Shown: positions 49,001 to 57,071 of the stretch, piece after piece
Position numbering within the stretch: position 1 is the first letter of the stretch
Layout: every line of letters starts with the position of its first letter
Assembly (NCBI RefSeq): GCF_963975745.1
Contig: NZ_CAXBIB010000009.1
Span: 1 to 64,000, forward strand
DNA from: Parvibaculum sp963975745
GTDB lineage: Bacteria; Pseudomonadota; Alphaproteobacteria; Parvibaculales; Parvibaculaceae
Direction of reading: 5' to 3'
DNA: 64,000 bases
Notes under the pieces: generated by a model
The model's database searches: none
The model's input: only the letters and a program-made list of their open reading frames with translations
What the model was told of the DNA's origin: nothing
Program-made: the position numbers and the translations under genes

Positions 49001-50527
49001 TCAATAGCGGGCAGCCTTGCGCGCCACCGGTCCGTCGTCGGTCAGCGCGATATGGGTCAGCGTCTGCTCGTCGTGGTTCATCCGCCAGGAGAGCAGCTTT
49101 TGCGCATGTTCAAGAATCAGAGGAAGATATTCGGGCTTTGCCGCGAGATTCTCGAATTCATGCGGGTCTTTTTCGAGGTCGAAAAAGAGCGGCGGCAGAT
49201 GCGTGAAGTGGACATATTTGTAGCGCGGCCCGCGCAGCACGTTCATCGTGCATTGATGCAGCGTCAGGCCGAGGCGCTTCTCCGCGCTGTCGTCGGCCGG
49301 GTCGCGGAAATCATATTCCCAATGGGCTTCCTTGCGCCAGTTTTCGGGCGCGCGGGTCGTCGTCAGAAAGGGCATCAGCGACTTACCGTCGCATTGCACC
49401 GGCGTTTCGGCGCCGATGAAATCGAGCATGGTCGGCATGATGTCGACATTCTCCGTGAACTGATCAACGACGCGCCCGCGCGCCGCATCGGCGGCGGGGC
49501 GCGGGTCGCGGACGATCAACGGAATATAATACGAAGCGTCGAACCAGCCGCATTTACCGAGCAGCCAGCGGTCGCCCATCTGTTCGCCGTGATCGGAGGT
49601 GAAGACGATCAGCGTGTTGTCCCAGCGGCCGGTTTCCTTCAGAAAGGCGAAGACACGACCCAGCGCCGCGTCGACTTCCGACATCAGTCCGTAATAGACG
49701 GCTTTCAGTCTGCGGAGCTTTTTCTCGTCGGCCGGCGCGCGGAAGAGCTTGCGGCCGAGCTGGTGTTCGAGCCAGGGATGCTGCGCCGCTTCTTCTTCCG
49801 GTGTTTCCTTGCGCGCGAAGCCAGGCACCTCCTTCGGGTCATACATCGCGTTGTAGGGTTCGGGCGCGACGAAAGGCGGATGCGGACGCAGCAGCGAAAG
49901 ATGCGCGATGAAGGGTTTTTCGGATTCGTCGATGAATTCCATCAGGCGGTTGGTCAGGAAGGCCGTGTCGTCGACTTCGTTCGGATAGACCAGCGGGCGG
50001 GGGACCGCCGCGCCGTCCTCATATTCCGGGCCCGGCGCGCGGTGGCCATAGGCGTAGCGAATGTCTTCCGGCACTTCGAAGCCGCGCTGTTTCAGATCGT
50101 CCGTCCACGGCGTTGGCCAGGTGCCCATCATGCAGATCGGGCGAATGCCGGGCAGCGGGCCTTCATAGGTCATCAGCCACGGGCTTTCGGGATCCTCCTC
50201 GCGCGGGTCCTGGCTGGTGTCGGTATAGCCGAAGAGAACCGGGTCGTAGCCGATGCGCGCCGCCTCCTTGGCCCAGTTGGTGTGGCGCGCGTCGAGCGGC
50301 GTGCCGTTGGTCGCCGAGCGGTGGTTCTGCAGATACATGCCGGTATGCAGCGAGGCGCGCGACGGACCGCAGGGCACGGTGTTGGCGAAGTGATTGCGGA
50401 AAAGAACACCGTCGGCGGCCAGCGCGTCGAGGTTCGGCGTCCTGACCGTCGGATGGCCGCGGGCCGACAGGCATTCGCCCCGCCACTGGTCGGCGGTGAT
50501 GAAAAGGACGTTCATGGATCCGGCCAT
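49001..50527 (-). CDS. Sulfatase-family hydrolase (phosphonate monoester hydrolase-like)
   Basis: A 508-residue alkaline-phosphatase-superfamily enzyme. The formylglycine site is Cys53 in VPCGPSRASLHTGMY (C-x-P-S-R), which an FGE enzyme would convert. Metal ligands include the N-terminal DQWRGE and later FTSDHGEQMGDR. The context PCGPSRASL and the length resemble the phosphonate monoester hydrolase/arylsulfatase group rather than secreted sulfatases; no signal peptide is seen. Start 50527 has GGGGAG nine bases upstream; a second ATG is at 50515. Divergent from the ferredoxin gene. Natural substrate unknown. Confidence 0.88.
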   Translation of the reverse strand: MAGSMNVLFITADQWRGECLSARGHPTVRTPNLDALAADGVLFRNHFANTVPCGPSRASLHTGMYLQNHRSATNGTPLDARHTNWAKEAARIGYDPVLFGYTDTSQDPREEDPESPWLMTYEGPLPGIRPICMMGTWPTPWTDDLKQRGFEVPEDIRYAYGHRAPGPEYEDGAAVPRPLVYPNEVDDTAFLTNRLMEFIDESEKPFIAHLSLLRPHPPFVAPEPYNAMYDPKEVPGFARKETPEEEAAQHPWLEHQLGRKLFRAPADEKKLRRLKAVYYGLMSEVDAALGRVFAFLKETGRWDNTLIVFTSDHGEQMGDRWLLGKCGWFDASYYIPLIVRDPRPAADAARGRVVDQFTENVDIMPTMLDFIGAETPVQCDGKSLMPFLTTTRAPENWRKEAHWEYDFRDPADDSAEKRLGLTLHQCTMNVLRGPRYKYVHFTHLPPLFFDLEKDPHEFENLAAKPEYLPLILEHAQKLLSWRMNHDEQTLTHIALTDDGPVARKAARY

Positions 50528-50747
50528 TGCCGTCGCGCTCCCCTGCGGTTTTTCCGTGTCTGCAAGACTATGCGCCGGGTGCGACAGGCCGACAACAGGG
50601 GCCGTGTCGGGGGGTGCGGCGCCGTGTCCGGGCGATATGCGGCGGTTAACCGGATTGAGGGGTTGAAAAGCCGGGGCCGCTGCGGCATCTATGTGCCGGC
50701 CCTCTTGCGGGGGCGCGCGCCTTTCCAACATCCGGCAAGAAAATCAA

Positions 50748-51068
50748 ATGGCGAAGATCACCTTTATCGAGCACAACGGCACGGAACACGCGATCGATGT
50801 CGAGAACGGCATGACCGTGATGGAAGGCGCCATCAAGAATTCGATCCCGGGCATCGATGCCGATTGCGGCGGCGCCTGCGCCTGCGCGACCTGCCATGTC
50901 TATGTGGCCGATGCGTGGAAGGAGAAGGTCGGACCGGCCGAGAGCATGGAAGAAGACATGCTCGATTTCGCCTTCGACGTGCGCGAGAATTCGCGTCTGT
51001 CGTGTCAGATCAAGGTGACGGACGAGCTCGACGGGCTTGTCGTCAACCTGCCCGAAAAGCAGTTCTGA
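50748..51068 (+). CDS. Adrenodoxin-type [2Fe-2S] ferredoxin
   Basis: A 106-residue ferredoxin with cluster ligands Cys40, Cys46, Cys49 and Cys86 (C-x5-C-x2-C and a distant C, in DCGGACACATCH and LSCQI). The acidic stretch AESMEEDMLDF is the partner-docking helix of adrenodoxin-type proteins. Such ferredoxins pass electrons from a reductase to P450s or to Fe-S assembly. It stands alone 680 bp before the divergent TetR/GST pair. Confidence 0.93.
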   Translation: MAKITFIEHNGTEHAIDVENGMTVMEGAIKNSIPGIDADCGGACACATCHVYVADAWKEKVGPAESMEEDMLDFAFDVRENSRLSCQIKVTDELDGLVVNLPEKQF

Positions 51069-51100
51069 GACGTCGTTTTTCTTTTCATTCGTCTTTCACA

Positions 51101-51700
51101 TCAGCACAGCGTTTGCACCGTCTGGCGCGCCAGCGCGTGCAGCGCTTCTTTCGTTTCGCCGGCACGCGCCCTGACGGCAAGGCTGTGCAGAACCGAAGCC
51201 GCGATGCGCGCAAGGGCAGCGGTGTCGGCATCGGGCGGCAGGTATCCGTCGGCCTTGGCCTTCGCGAACGGAATTTCGAGTCCCTCGTCAATTTCTTCGA
51301 GCGCCGTTTTCAGCGCCGCGCGAATGTCGGCATCCATCGCGGCTTCCACCGGCGCGGTGCAGATGATGAAGCAGCCGCGCGGACCGTCCGGACCCGACAT
51401 ATAAATCTCGATCGCATCGTGGAAGAAGTTGCGCAATGTCGTGTCGAGCGGCGCATCGCTCTCGGCGGTGCGGGCGAGGGCGGCGCGCAACTGTCCGGCA
51501 AAACATTCGAAGGATTTCAGGTAGAGCGATTTCTTGTCGCCGAACGCCGCATAGAGGCTTGGGCGGTTCATGCCCGTCGCCGCGGCCAGCGCGTCGAGCG
51601 AGGTGCGGCTGAAACCGTTTGCCCAGAAAGTTTCCAGCGCCTGCCACAATGCGACATCGGGGTCATAGGCACGCGGCCGTCCACGGGGCTTCTCCGGCAT
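51101..51700 (-). CDS. TetR-family transcriptional repressor
   Basis: A 199-residue TetR-type regulator. The N-terminal helix-turn-helix is ALETFWANGFSRTSLDALAAATGMNRPSLYAAFGDKKSLYLKS (about residues 18-60). The C-terminal domain resembles the YxaF/LmrA-like or AefR-like group. Start MPEKPRGRPR at 51700 is chosen because the longer frame would cross the divergent promoter. It probably represses itself and the divergent GST gene through the inverted 16-mers at 51700-51770. Confidence 0.9.
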   Translation of the reverse strand: MPEKPRGRPRAYDPDVALWQALETFWANGFSRTSLDALAAATGMNRPSLYAAFGDKKSLYLKSFECFAGQLRAALARTAESDAPLDTTLRNFFHDAIEIYMSGPDGPRGCFIICTAPVEAAMDADIRAALKTALEEIDEGLEIPFAKAKADGYLPPDADTAALARIAASVLHSLAVRARAGETKEALHALARQTVQTLC

Positions 51701-51770
51701 TTTTGTACCAATTCGCAAAAAATCATTGACGCCAAGCGCGGACTGAATATTATTCGGATCGGTACAAAAA
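51700..51770. promoter_or_regulatory. Paired inverted operators between tetR and GST genes
   Basis: TTTTTGTACC (51700-51709) and GGTACAAAAA (51761-51770) are exact inverted copies; extended to 16 bases each, 14 of 16 positions agree. The first touches the repressor start and the second lies 22 bp before the GST start, so a bound TetR dimer pair would cover both promoters. Confidence 0.65.
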
Positions 51771-51791
51771 TTCAATTCGCGGGAGGCATTC

Positions 51792-52421
51792 ATGGATCTC
51801 TATTTCGCGCCAATGGCTTGCTCGATCGCCACGCGCATCGCCCTTTACGAGTCAGGGCTGGGCGAGGCAGCTTCCTTCCATCCGGTGACGCTCGCGACCA
51901 AGCAGCTGGCGGACGGCTCCGACTTCTACGCGATCAATCCGAAGGGGCAGGTGCCGACGCTGCGGCTCGACGACGGGCAATTGCTCACCGAAGGTCCGGC
52001 CGTGCTGCAATATGTTGCCGACCGCAATCCGGATGCCGGTCTGGCGCCGGCCGGCGGAACGATGGAACGCTACCGCTTGCAGGAATGCCTCAACTTCATC
52101 GCGACCGAACTGCACAAGCAGGTGCTTGCCGCGATCTTCAATCCGACATCGCCGCCCGAGGCGAAGGCGTTTGCCCGCGACCAGGTGGCGCCGGTGAAGT
52201 TCGGCGCGCTGGCGCAGATGCTGGAGGGACGGCGCTATCTGATCGGAGACCGGTTCACGGTTGCCGATGCCTATGCGTTTTTCGTTCTGACGCTGTGCGG
52301 ATTTGCCGGCATCGATCGCAGCCGCTGGCCGGTGCTCGAGACCTACTATGCCGATCTTGCACAGCGGCCCAGCGTTGCGCGCGCCTTGTCGGAAGAAATG
52401 GCTCTGAGCAAGAAGGGCTGA
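51792..52421 (+). CDS. Glutathione S-transferase (beta-class-like)
   Basis: A 209-residue GST. The thioredoxin-like N-domain reads DLYFAPMACSIATRIALYESG with Cys10 as the beta-class catalytic residue, followed by NPKGQVPTLRLDDGQLLTEGPAVLQYVAD; the helical C-domain has RYLIGDRFTVADAYAFFVL. It conjugates glutathione to electrophiles or reduces them. Divergent from and probably controlled by the adjacent TetR protein. Confidence 0.93.
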   Translation: MDLYFAPMACSIATRIALYESGLGEAASFHPVTLATKQLADGSDFYAINPKGQVPTLRLDDGQLLTEGPAVLQYVADRNPDAGLAPAGGTMERYRLQECLNFIATELHKQVLAAIFNPTSPPEAKAFARDQVAPVKFGALAQMLEGRRYLIGDRFTVADAYAFFVLTLCGFAGIDRSRWPVLETYYADLAQRPSVARALSEEMALSKKG

Positions 52422-52441
52422 ACTTGTGTCGCCGGCGACTG

Positions 52442-52750
52442 TCAGTCGCCGGTACCAGTCGCGCGCGGCTTGGCGTCGAAGACGTCGTATTCGTGCGCGA
52501 TCGATCTCTCGATCAGCAGGCGCCAGAGCGGCTCGGCGATGGCGCGCGAGAGGCCTGCACGGTCGGCTTCGGCGAGCACCTTCTGCACAACCTCCTCGAT
52601 CCTCGCTTCGTCGCGTACCCGCGTCCGCTCACCCTTGATCGCGCCGGCCTGTTCGATATAGGTCTGGCGCTCGGCCAGCAGCTTCACCAGTTCGCGGTCG
52701 ATCCGGTCGATCTCGCGGCGGACATCCGCCATGGTGTTGCACTTGACCAT
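52442..52750 (-). CDS. AroQ-class chorismate mutase
   Basis: A 102-residue all-helical chorismate mutase. ADVRREIDRIDRELVKLLAERQTYIEQAGAIKGER provides the first-helix arginine, the ERQ arginine and the active-site lysine; the C-terminal helix LWRLLIERSIAHEYDVF is typical of PchB/AroQ monofunctional forms. It turns chorismate to prephenate for Phe/Tyr synthesis. ATG 52750 has GGAG upstream. Convergent with the GST gene; a CCGGCGAC/GTCGCCGG hairpin spans the junction. Confidence 0.88.
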   Translation of the reverse strand: MVKCNTMADVRREIDRIDRELVKLLAERQTYIEQAGAIKGERTRVRDEARIEEVVQKVLAEADRAGLSRAIAEPLWRLLIERSIAHEYDVFDAKPRATGTGD

Positions 52751-52983
52751 TCTCGTCTCCGCGTCTTTGGCTGCGTCCGGCTTAAAATAGGGCGGCCGGG
52801 GCGAATGTCACAGGGGGCGTACCGCCGCAAATCGCCGCGGGACGCCACGTTTTTGCAATTTCCGCTTGGCGGCGGGCCTTCGCGCCCCTATATAAGCGGC
52901 GCAGATTGTGAAATACATTAAATCACAAATTTTGCAAGTTATTTTGGCTCCAGACACGGAGCGAAACCAGACAGGTGCCGGCT

Positions 52984-54015
52984 ATGACGCAGGAAACGAT
53001 TTCGACAGATGTGGTCATCATCGGGGCAGGGCCGTGCGGCCTGTTTGCCGTGTTCGAGCTCGGCCTGCTCGACATGAAATGCCATCTGATCGACATTCTC
53101 GACCGATCGGGCGGGCAATGCGCCGAACTCTATCCGGAGAAGCCGATCTACGACATTCCCGGGCTTCCCGTCGTCAGCGGTCAGGAACTGACCGACCGGC
53201 TGATGGAACAGGCCGCGCCCTTCAAGCCGGAATTCCACTACAACGAAATGGTCGAGGAACTCGAAAAGCTGCCCGACGGGCGCTGGCGGGTGAAGACCGA
53301 TGGCGGTCTCGTCTTCGAGGCGAAGGTTGTCGTGATCGCGGCCGGCGGCGGGAGCTTCCAGCCGAAGAAGCCGCCGATTCCCGGCATCGAGGCCTATGAG
53401 GGCAAGTCGGTCTTCTATGCGGTCAAACGCATGGAAACCTTCCGTGGCAAGAACATTCTGATTTCCGGCGGCGGCGATAGTGCGCTCGACTGGACGATCA
53501 ATCTGCAGCCCGTCGCAGCTTCCATGCAGCTTATCCATCGGCGCGACGGCTTCCGTGCGGCGCCCGACAGCGTCAACAAGATGCACAAGCTGGTCAAGGA
53601 CGGAAAGATGCAGTTCCATCTCGGCCAGATCACGGCGTTGCATGGCGACAACGGCCAGCTTTCGGGCGTGACCGTCAAGGGCAACGACGGCAAGGATTAC
53701 CAGCTCGAATGCGATACGCTGCTGCCGTTCTTCGGCCTGACGATGAAGCTCGGTCCGATCGCCAACTGGGGCCTCAATCTGCATGAGAACCTGATCCCGG
53801 TCGATACCGAGAAATTCCAGACCAATGTCGAGGGCATTTTCGCCATCGGCGACATCAATACGTATCCGGGCAAGCTGAAGCTCATTCTGTCGGGCTTCCA
53901 CGAAGCGGCGCTGATGGCGCAGGCGGCGTTCCGTTACGCCAATCCGGATGCCAAGGTCACCTTCCAGTACACGACCTCCTCGACCAGCCTGCAGAAGAAG
54001 CTGGGTGTCGCCTGA
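52984..54015 (+). CDS. Ferredoxin-NADP(+) reductase, thioredoxin-reductase-like type
   Basis: A 343-residue flavoprotein with two nucleotide-binding motifs, VVIIGAGPCGLFAVFELGLLD for FAD and ILISGGGDSALDW for NADPH, and no CxxC redox motif, which separates it from thioredoxin reductase. ELYPEKPIYDIPGLP and GIFAIGDINTYPGKLKLILSGFHEAALMAQ match the YumC-type FNR. It would reduce the ferredoxin encoded 20 bp downstream with NADPH. ATG 52984 is taken over GTG 52975. A TTGTGA/TCACAA dyad lies about 70 bp upstream. Confidence 0.93.
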   Translation: MTQETISTDVVIIGAGPCGLFAVFELGLLDMKCHLIDILDRSGGQCAELYPEKPIYDIPGLPVVSGQELTDRLMEQAAPFKPEFHYNEMVEELEKLPDGRWRVKTDGGLVFEAKVVVIAAGGGSFQPKKPPIPGIEAYEGKSVFYAVKRMETFRGKNILISGGGDSALDWTINLQPVAASMQLIHRRDGFRAAPDSVNKMHKLVKDGKMQFHLGQITALHGDNGQLSGVTVKGNDGKDYQLECDTLLPFFGLTMKLGPIANWGLNLHENLIPVDTEKFQTNVEGIFAIGDINTYPGKLKLILSGFHEAALMAQAAFRYANPDAKVTFQYTTSSTSLQKKLGVA

Positions 54016-54035
54016 ACCGTATCGGGAGCCAGGGA

Positions 54036-54359
54036 ATGCGTATCGTTCTTGTGGACCAGAAAGGGCTCGAACATGAGCTCGAAGCTGCCGAGGGTTGGCG
54101 GGTGATGGAAATCATTCGCGACTACGGCTTTCCGATTGTTGCCGAGTGCGGCGGCGCCTGCGCTTGTGGCACCTGCCAGGTGGAAGTCGATCCCGAATGG
54201 ACGGCAAAGCTCCACCCGCCGCGCGAGGACGAACTCGACATGCTTGACCAGAATTACGGCGGCGACTGGTCGCGGCTTTCCTGCCAGCTGATCATGACGC
54301 CAGCACTCGACGGGTTGCGTCTTCGTATCGCAGACGTGGCGTTGCGCGAGGCGGCCTGA
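54036..54359 (+). CDS. Adrenodoxin-type [2Fe-2S] ferredoxin, second copy
   Basis: A 107-residue ferredoxin with cluster ligands Cys38, Cys44, Cys47 and Cys83 (ECGGACACGTCQ and LSCQL) and the acidic docking segment PPREDELDMLDQ. It is clearly related to the ferredoxin at 50748 but is co-transcribed with the reductase gene, 20 bp after its stop. Together they form an NADPH-to-P450 electron chain. Confidence 0.93.
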   Translation: MRIVLVDQKGLEHELEAAEGWRVMEIIRDYGFPIVAECGGACACGTCQVEVDPEWTAKLHPPREDELDMLDQNYGGDWSRLSCQLIMTPALDGLRLRIADVALREAA

Positions 54360-54390
54360 GGGCTGGCGAAGCGGCGTGTCCGGGTTCAGA

Positions 54391-54819
54391 ATGCATTTCA
54401 TGACCCGTCGATTCCTTCATGTCTTTCTGACCGTTCTGGCGCTTGCCGTCGTCGCGTCGCCGCATCACGCGGCCATTGCCGATCCATCCGCCGGTATTGT
54501 TCAGACGACGCTCTATTTCGGGCTCGATCGCGGCGATGGCGGTAGTGTCGGCGAGTGCGGCTGGCGTCGATTTCTCGCCGAGACGGTGACACCGCGCTTT
54601 CCCGACGGGCTGACCGTTGTCGACGCCTATGGCCAATGGCGCGACACCGAGCGTGCCGATGCGGCCATCGTGAGAGAAGCGACCAAGGTCGTTATTGTCG
54701 TTCACAATGCGACGCCGGATACTGCGGCGGCCCTGGCCGCGATCAAGGCCGACTACATGGCGCGCTTCGGGCAGCGATCTGTTTTCCATACGGAAGCGCC
54801 GGTTCATGTTGTCGAATAG
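54391..54819 (+). CDS. DUF3574-family secreted protein
   Basis: A 142-residue protein with an N-terminal signal peptide (RRFLHVFLTVLALAVVASPHHAAIA) and the DUF3574 motif set: TTLYFGLDRGDGG, WRRFLAETVTPRFPDGLTVVDAYGQWRD and VVIVVHNATPDTAAALAAIKADY. Function of the family is not known to me. Two ATGs, 54391 and 54400, are possible starts. It follows the ferredoxin by 31 bp and may share its transcript. Confidence 0.75.
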   Translation: MHFMTRRFLHVFLTVLALAVVASPHHAAIADPSAGIVQTTLYFGLDRGDGGSVGECGWRRFLAETVTPRFPDGLTVVDAYGQWRDTERADAAIVREATKVVIVVHNATPDTAAALAAIKADYMARFGQRSVFHTEAPVHVVE

Positions 54820-54842
54820 TTTTTCCCTGTCGAGTTTCCGCC

Positions 54843-55694
54843 ATGCTGGCTGCTGCACCGTTGATTGAGAAAGAGTTGGAGGTGTGGCCGGGCCTGCTCC
54901 GGCTGGCGGCAGCGGGAGAGGGCGCGCGCGATGCACTCGATATGGGTATGGACATGGCGCGCGAGATTTCGCTGACGCTGATGGCCGATGCCGAACTTCT
55001 TGCAGGCGGATCGGCCGAAATTTTGCCGCGCGGCAAGGCTGGCCGGCTTGCGTTGGAGGCGTACCAGACATTGCGTGATGCTCTGCCGGCCAGCGAAATG
55101 CCGCCGCCTCTGGCTGCCTTGCCGGGTGCGGTTTGCGATACGGTTCTTGCGGCCATGCGCGCGGGCGGCCGGACGGTCCTGGTCTCGGTGGGCGACGTGA
55201 TGGCGGTTCATCAGGAGGCCGGCGAGATCCTGCCTTTGCGGACGGGCCTGCCGCCGATACTTCATGAATTTTGCGGGGCGCTGGGTGCGGGGCTGCAGGG
55301 CGGCGTGGCCCTCGGGGGCAGTCGGTCCGCCATGCCGACCTCGGGGCTTGCCGATCTCGTGGCCGTACAGACGCGTGGGGCGGCGCTGGCGGGTCTTGTG
55401 GCCGCGATGCTTGCCGATGCCGCGGATGTGGCCGGCGCCGTGCGTCTGGCCGGAGATCTGCGCGACAGGCTTCTGGCGATGGCATGGAGGGGGCGTCGCG
55501 CTACCGGCGCTGCGGGGCTTGTCGAGCCGGAGGCAGTCTGGCAGGCGCTTTCGGCGGCGGTTCGGCTGGCCAGTGCTTTGCGTGACAAACGGCTGCTACG
55601 CGCGGCGGCGATGGGCCTCAAGGGACGGGGGCGCACCGTTGGCCCGGTCGATGGCGACCGGTTGTTGCGCTTCGGCGTTTCGGAGTGGCGCTAG
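54843..55694 (+). CDS. Hypothetical Ala/Leu-rich protein
   Basis: A 283-residue protein that I do not recognise. It is rich in Ala, Leu, Gly and Val, with no clear signal peptide or membrane helix; LLRAAAMGLKGRGRTVGPVDGDRLLRFG closes the C-terminus. Codon use and the ribosome site region look like those of its neighbours, so it is likely a real gene. It lies 23 bp after the DUF3574 gene and 53 bp before a methyltransferase gene, in the same direction. Confidence 0.55.
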   Translation: MLAAAPLIEKELEVWPGLLRLAAAGEGARDALDMGMDMAREISLTLMADAELLAGGSAEILPRGKAGRLALEAYQTLRDALPASEMPPPLAALPGAVCDTVLAAMRAGGRTVLVSVGDVMAVHQEAGEILPLRTGLPPILHEFCGALGAGLQGGVALGGSRSAMPTSGLADLVAVQTRGAALAGLVAAMLADAADVAGAVRLAGDLRDRLLAMAWRGRRATGAAGLVEPEAVWQALSAAVRLASALRDKRLLRAAAMGLKGRGRTVGPVDGDRLLRFGVSEWR

Positions 55695-55747
55695 CGAAAG
55701 GCCGGCGTCATACTCCGCGCTATTCAAAGGATCGGGAGAAACGCGCC

Positions 55748-56365
55748 ATGGGCTTCTACGAAAACAGGATCGTGCCGCATATCATCAACTGCGCCTGCGG
55801 GACCAAGCCAATCCGCTATCAGCGCAAGAAGGTGGTGCCGATGGCCGAGGGAACAGTGCTTGAGATAGGCATCGGTACCGGCCTCAATCTTCCCTATTAC
55901 GATCCGGCGAAAGTCACTCGCGTGATCGGGCTCGATCCATCCGAAGCATCCTGGAAACTTGCCGGCGAACGGGCAAGTGACCTGCCGTTTCCGGTCGAGT
56001 TCATCGGCCTGCCGGGCGAGCAGATTCCGCTTGATGACAAGAGCGTCGACACGGTGCTCTGTACTTTCAGCCTGTGTACCATTCCCGATCCGGTGAAAGC
56101 GCTTGAAGGCATGAGGCGGGTGCTGAAGCCGGGCGGCAAACTGGTTTTCTGCGAGCATGGCGCGGCGCCGGATGCCGGCGTGCTGAAGTGGCAGGACCGC
56201 ATCAATCCGGTGTGGAAGGTGCTGTTCGGCGGTTGCAATCTCAACCGCAAGATGCCGGCGCTTATCGAGGAAGGCGGGTTCCGTATCGCCGATCTGCAGA
56301 GCATGTATCTGCCGTCGACGCCGCGCGTTGCGGGCTTCAACTACTGGGGCGTGGCGCAGGCCTGA
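55748..56365 (+). CDS. Class I SAM-dependent methyltransferase (METTL7-like)
   Basis: A 205-residue methyltransferase. Motif I VLEIGIGTGLNLPYYDP, motif II VIGLDPSEASWKLA, then DDKSVDTVLCTFSLCTIPDP and LKPGGKLVFCEHGAAPDAGV. The pattern FYENRIVPHIINCACGTKPIRYQRKKVVP followed by these motifs is that of small METTL7/UbiE-like enzymes. The ATG at 55748 is preceded by GGGAGAAAC. Substrate unknown. Confidence 0.82.
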   Translation: MGFYENRIVPHIINCACGTKPIRYQRKKVVPMAEGTVLEIGIGTGLNLPYYDPAKVTRVIGLDPSEASWKLAGERASDLPFPVEFIGLPGEQIPLDDKSVDTVLCTFSLCTIPDPVKALEGMRRVLKPGGKLVFCEHGAAPDAGVLKWQDRINPVWKVLFGGCNLNRKMPALIEEGGFRIADLQSMYLPSTPRVAGFNYWGVAQA

Positions 56366-56393
56366 GTATTTTCTCGCCGCTGGAGATTTTCTC

Positions 56394-57011
56394 TTGTCGC
56401 TGTCCGTCATCGGTGCCGGTTTTGGACGTACGGGAACGCTGTCGCTGAAGATGGCGCTGGAGCAACTCGGCTTCGCGCGGTGTCATCACATGATGGAGGT
56501 CTTTGCCCATCCCGATCAGGCGTCTGTCTGGCATGCGGCGGCACGCGGCGAGAAAATCGATTGGGATGCGCTGCTGGAGGGCTATCGCGCCAGCGTCGAC
56601 TGGCCAAGTTGCCATTTCTGGCGTGAACTTGCGGCGTATTATCCGGATGCGCGGGTGATCCTTTCGACGCGCGACCCAGGGCGCTGGTACAAGAGCATTT
56701 CACAGACAATCTTCAGAGTGATGGAAGACGATCCGCCACCGGCGGGGCCGGGGCAGGATGTGCTGGGGATGGCCAAGTATATCGTCCAGGAAAAGACCTT
56801 TGGCGGGCGGACCGACGAGGCGCATGTGCTCGATGTTCTGGCGCGGCATGAAGCAGAGGTAAAACGGACAATCGCGCCGGCGCGGCTGCTTGTATTCGAT
56901 GTCGCCGAGGGTTGGGGGCCGCTGTGCCGCTTTCTGGGCGTTGCCGTGCCGGAAGTGCCTTTCCCGCGCAGCAATTCGACCGAGGAATTCAACGCACGGC
57001 AGAAAGAGTAG
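56394..57011 (+). CDS. Sulfotransferase-family protein
   Basis: A 205-residue protein with the PAPS-binding P-loop IGAGFGRTGTLSLKMALEQLG at the N-terminus and the 3'-phosphate-binding VILSTRDPGRWYKSI. Length and motif fit the Sulfotransfer_4 group of small sulfotransferases. The start is probably TTG at 56394, preceded by GGAG; no ATG lies near it in frame. It follows the methyltransferase by 28 bp. The substrate is unknown; the sulfatase at 49001 could in principle undo a related step, but that is a guess. Confidence 0.78.
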   Translation: MSLSVIGAGFGRTGTLSLKMALEQLGFARCHHMMEVFAHPDQASVWHAAARGEKIDWDALLEGYRASVDWPSCHFWRELAAYYPDARVILSTRDPGRWYKSISQTIFRVMEDDPPPAGPGQDVLGMAKYIVQEKTFGGRTDEAHVLDVLARHEAEVKRTIAPARLLVFDVAEGWGPLCRFLGVAVPEVPFPRSNSTEEFNARQKE

Positions 57012-57041
57012 GCCGCTTGACGCGCCCTTGCCCGAAGTCTA

Positions 57042-57056
57042 GAACAAAACAAGAAC
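57042..57056. promoter_or_regulatory. LexA (SOS) box of imuA
   Basis: GAAC-N7-GAAC (AAAACAA between), the alphaproteobacterial LexA direct repeat in reverse orientation. It ends 15 bp upstream of the imuA ATG, so LexA would block transcription initiation. Confidence 0.88.
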
Positions 57057-57071
57057 AAAAGGTTTTGTCTC

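Noticed and set aside
52432..52452. CCGGCGAC/GTCGCCGG hairpin between the GST and chorismate mutase genes as a terminator
   Set aside because: The stem is good but neither side has a T tract, and half of it is inside the chorismate mutase coding end. At most a Rho-independent terminator of weak type.
49052..52921. A 1289-codon plus-strand frame across six genes
   Set aside because: It runs antisense to the sulfatase and TetR genes and out of frame with the ferredoxin and GST genes, all of which have full family motifs. It is an artefact of low stop frequency.
52906..52928. TTGTGA/TCACAA dyad before the ferredoxin reductase gene as a CRP/FNR site
   Set aside because: The spacer is 11 bp rather than the 6 bp (CRP) or 4 bp (FNR) needed, and the inner bases are not symmetric.
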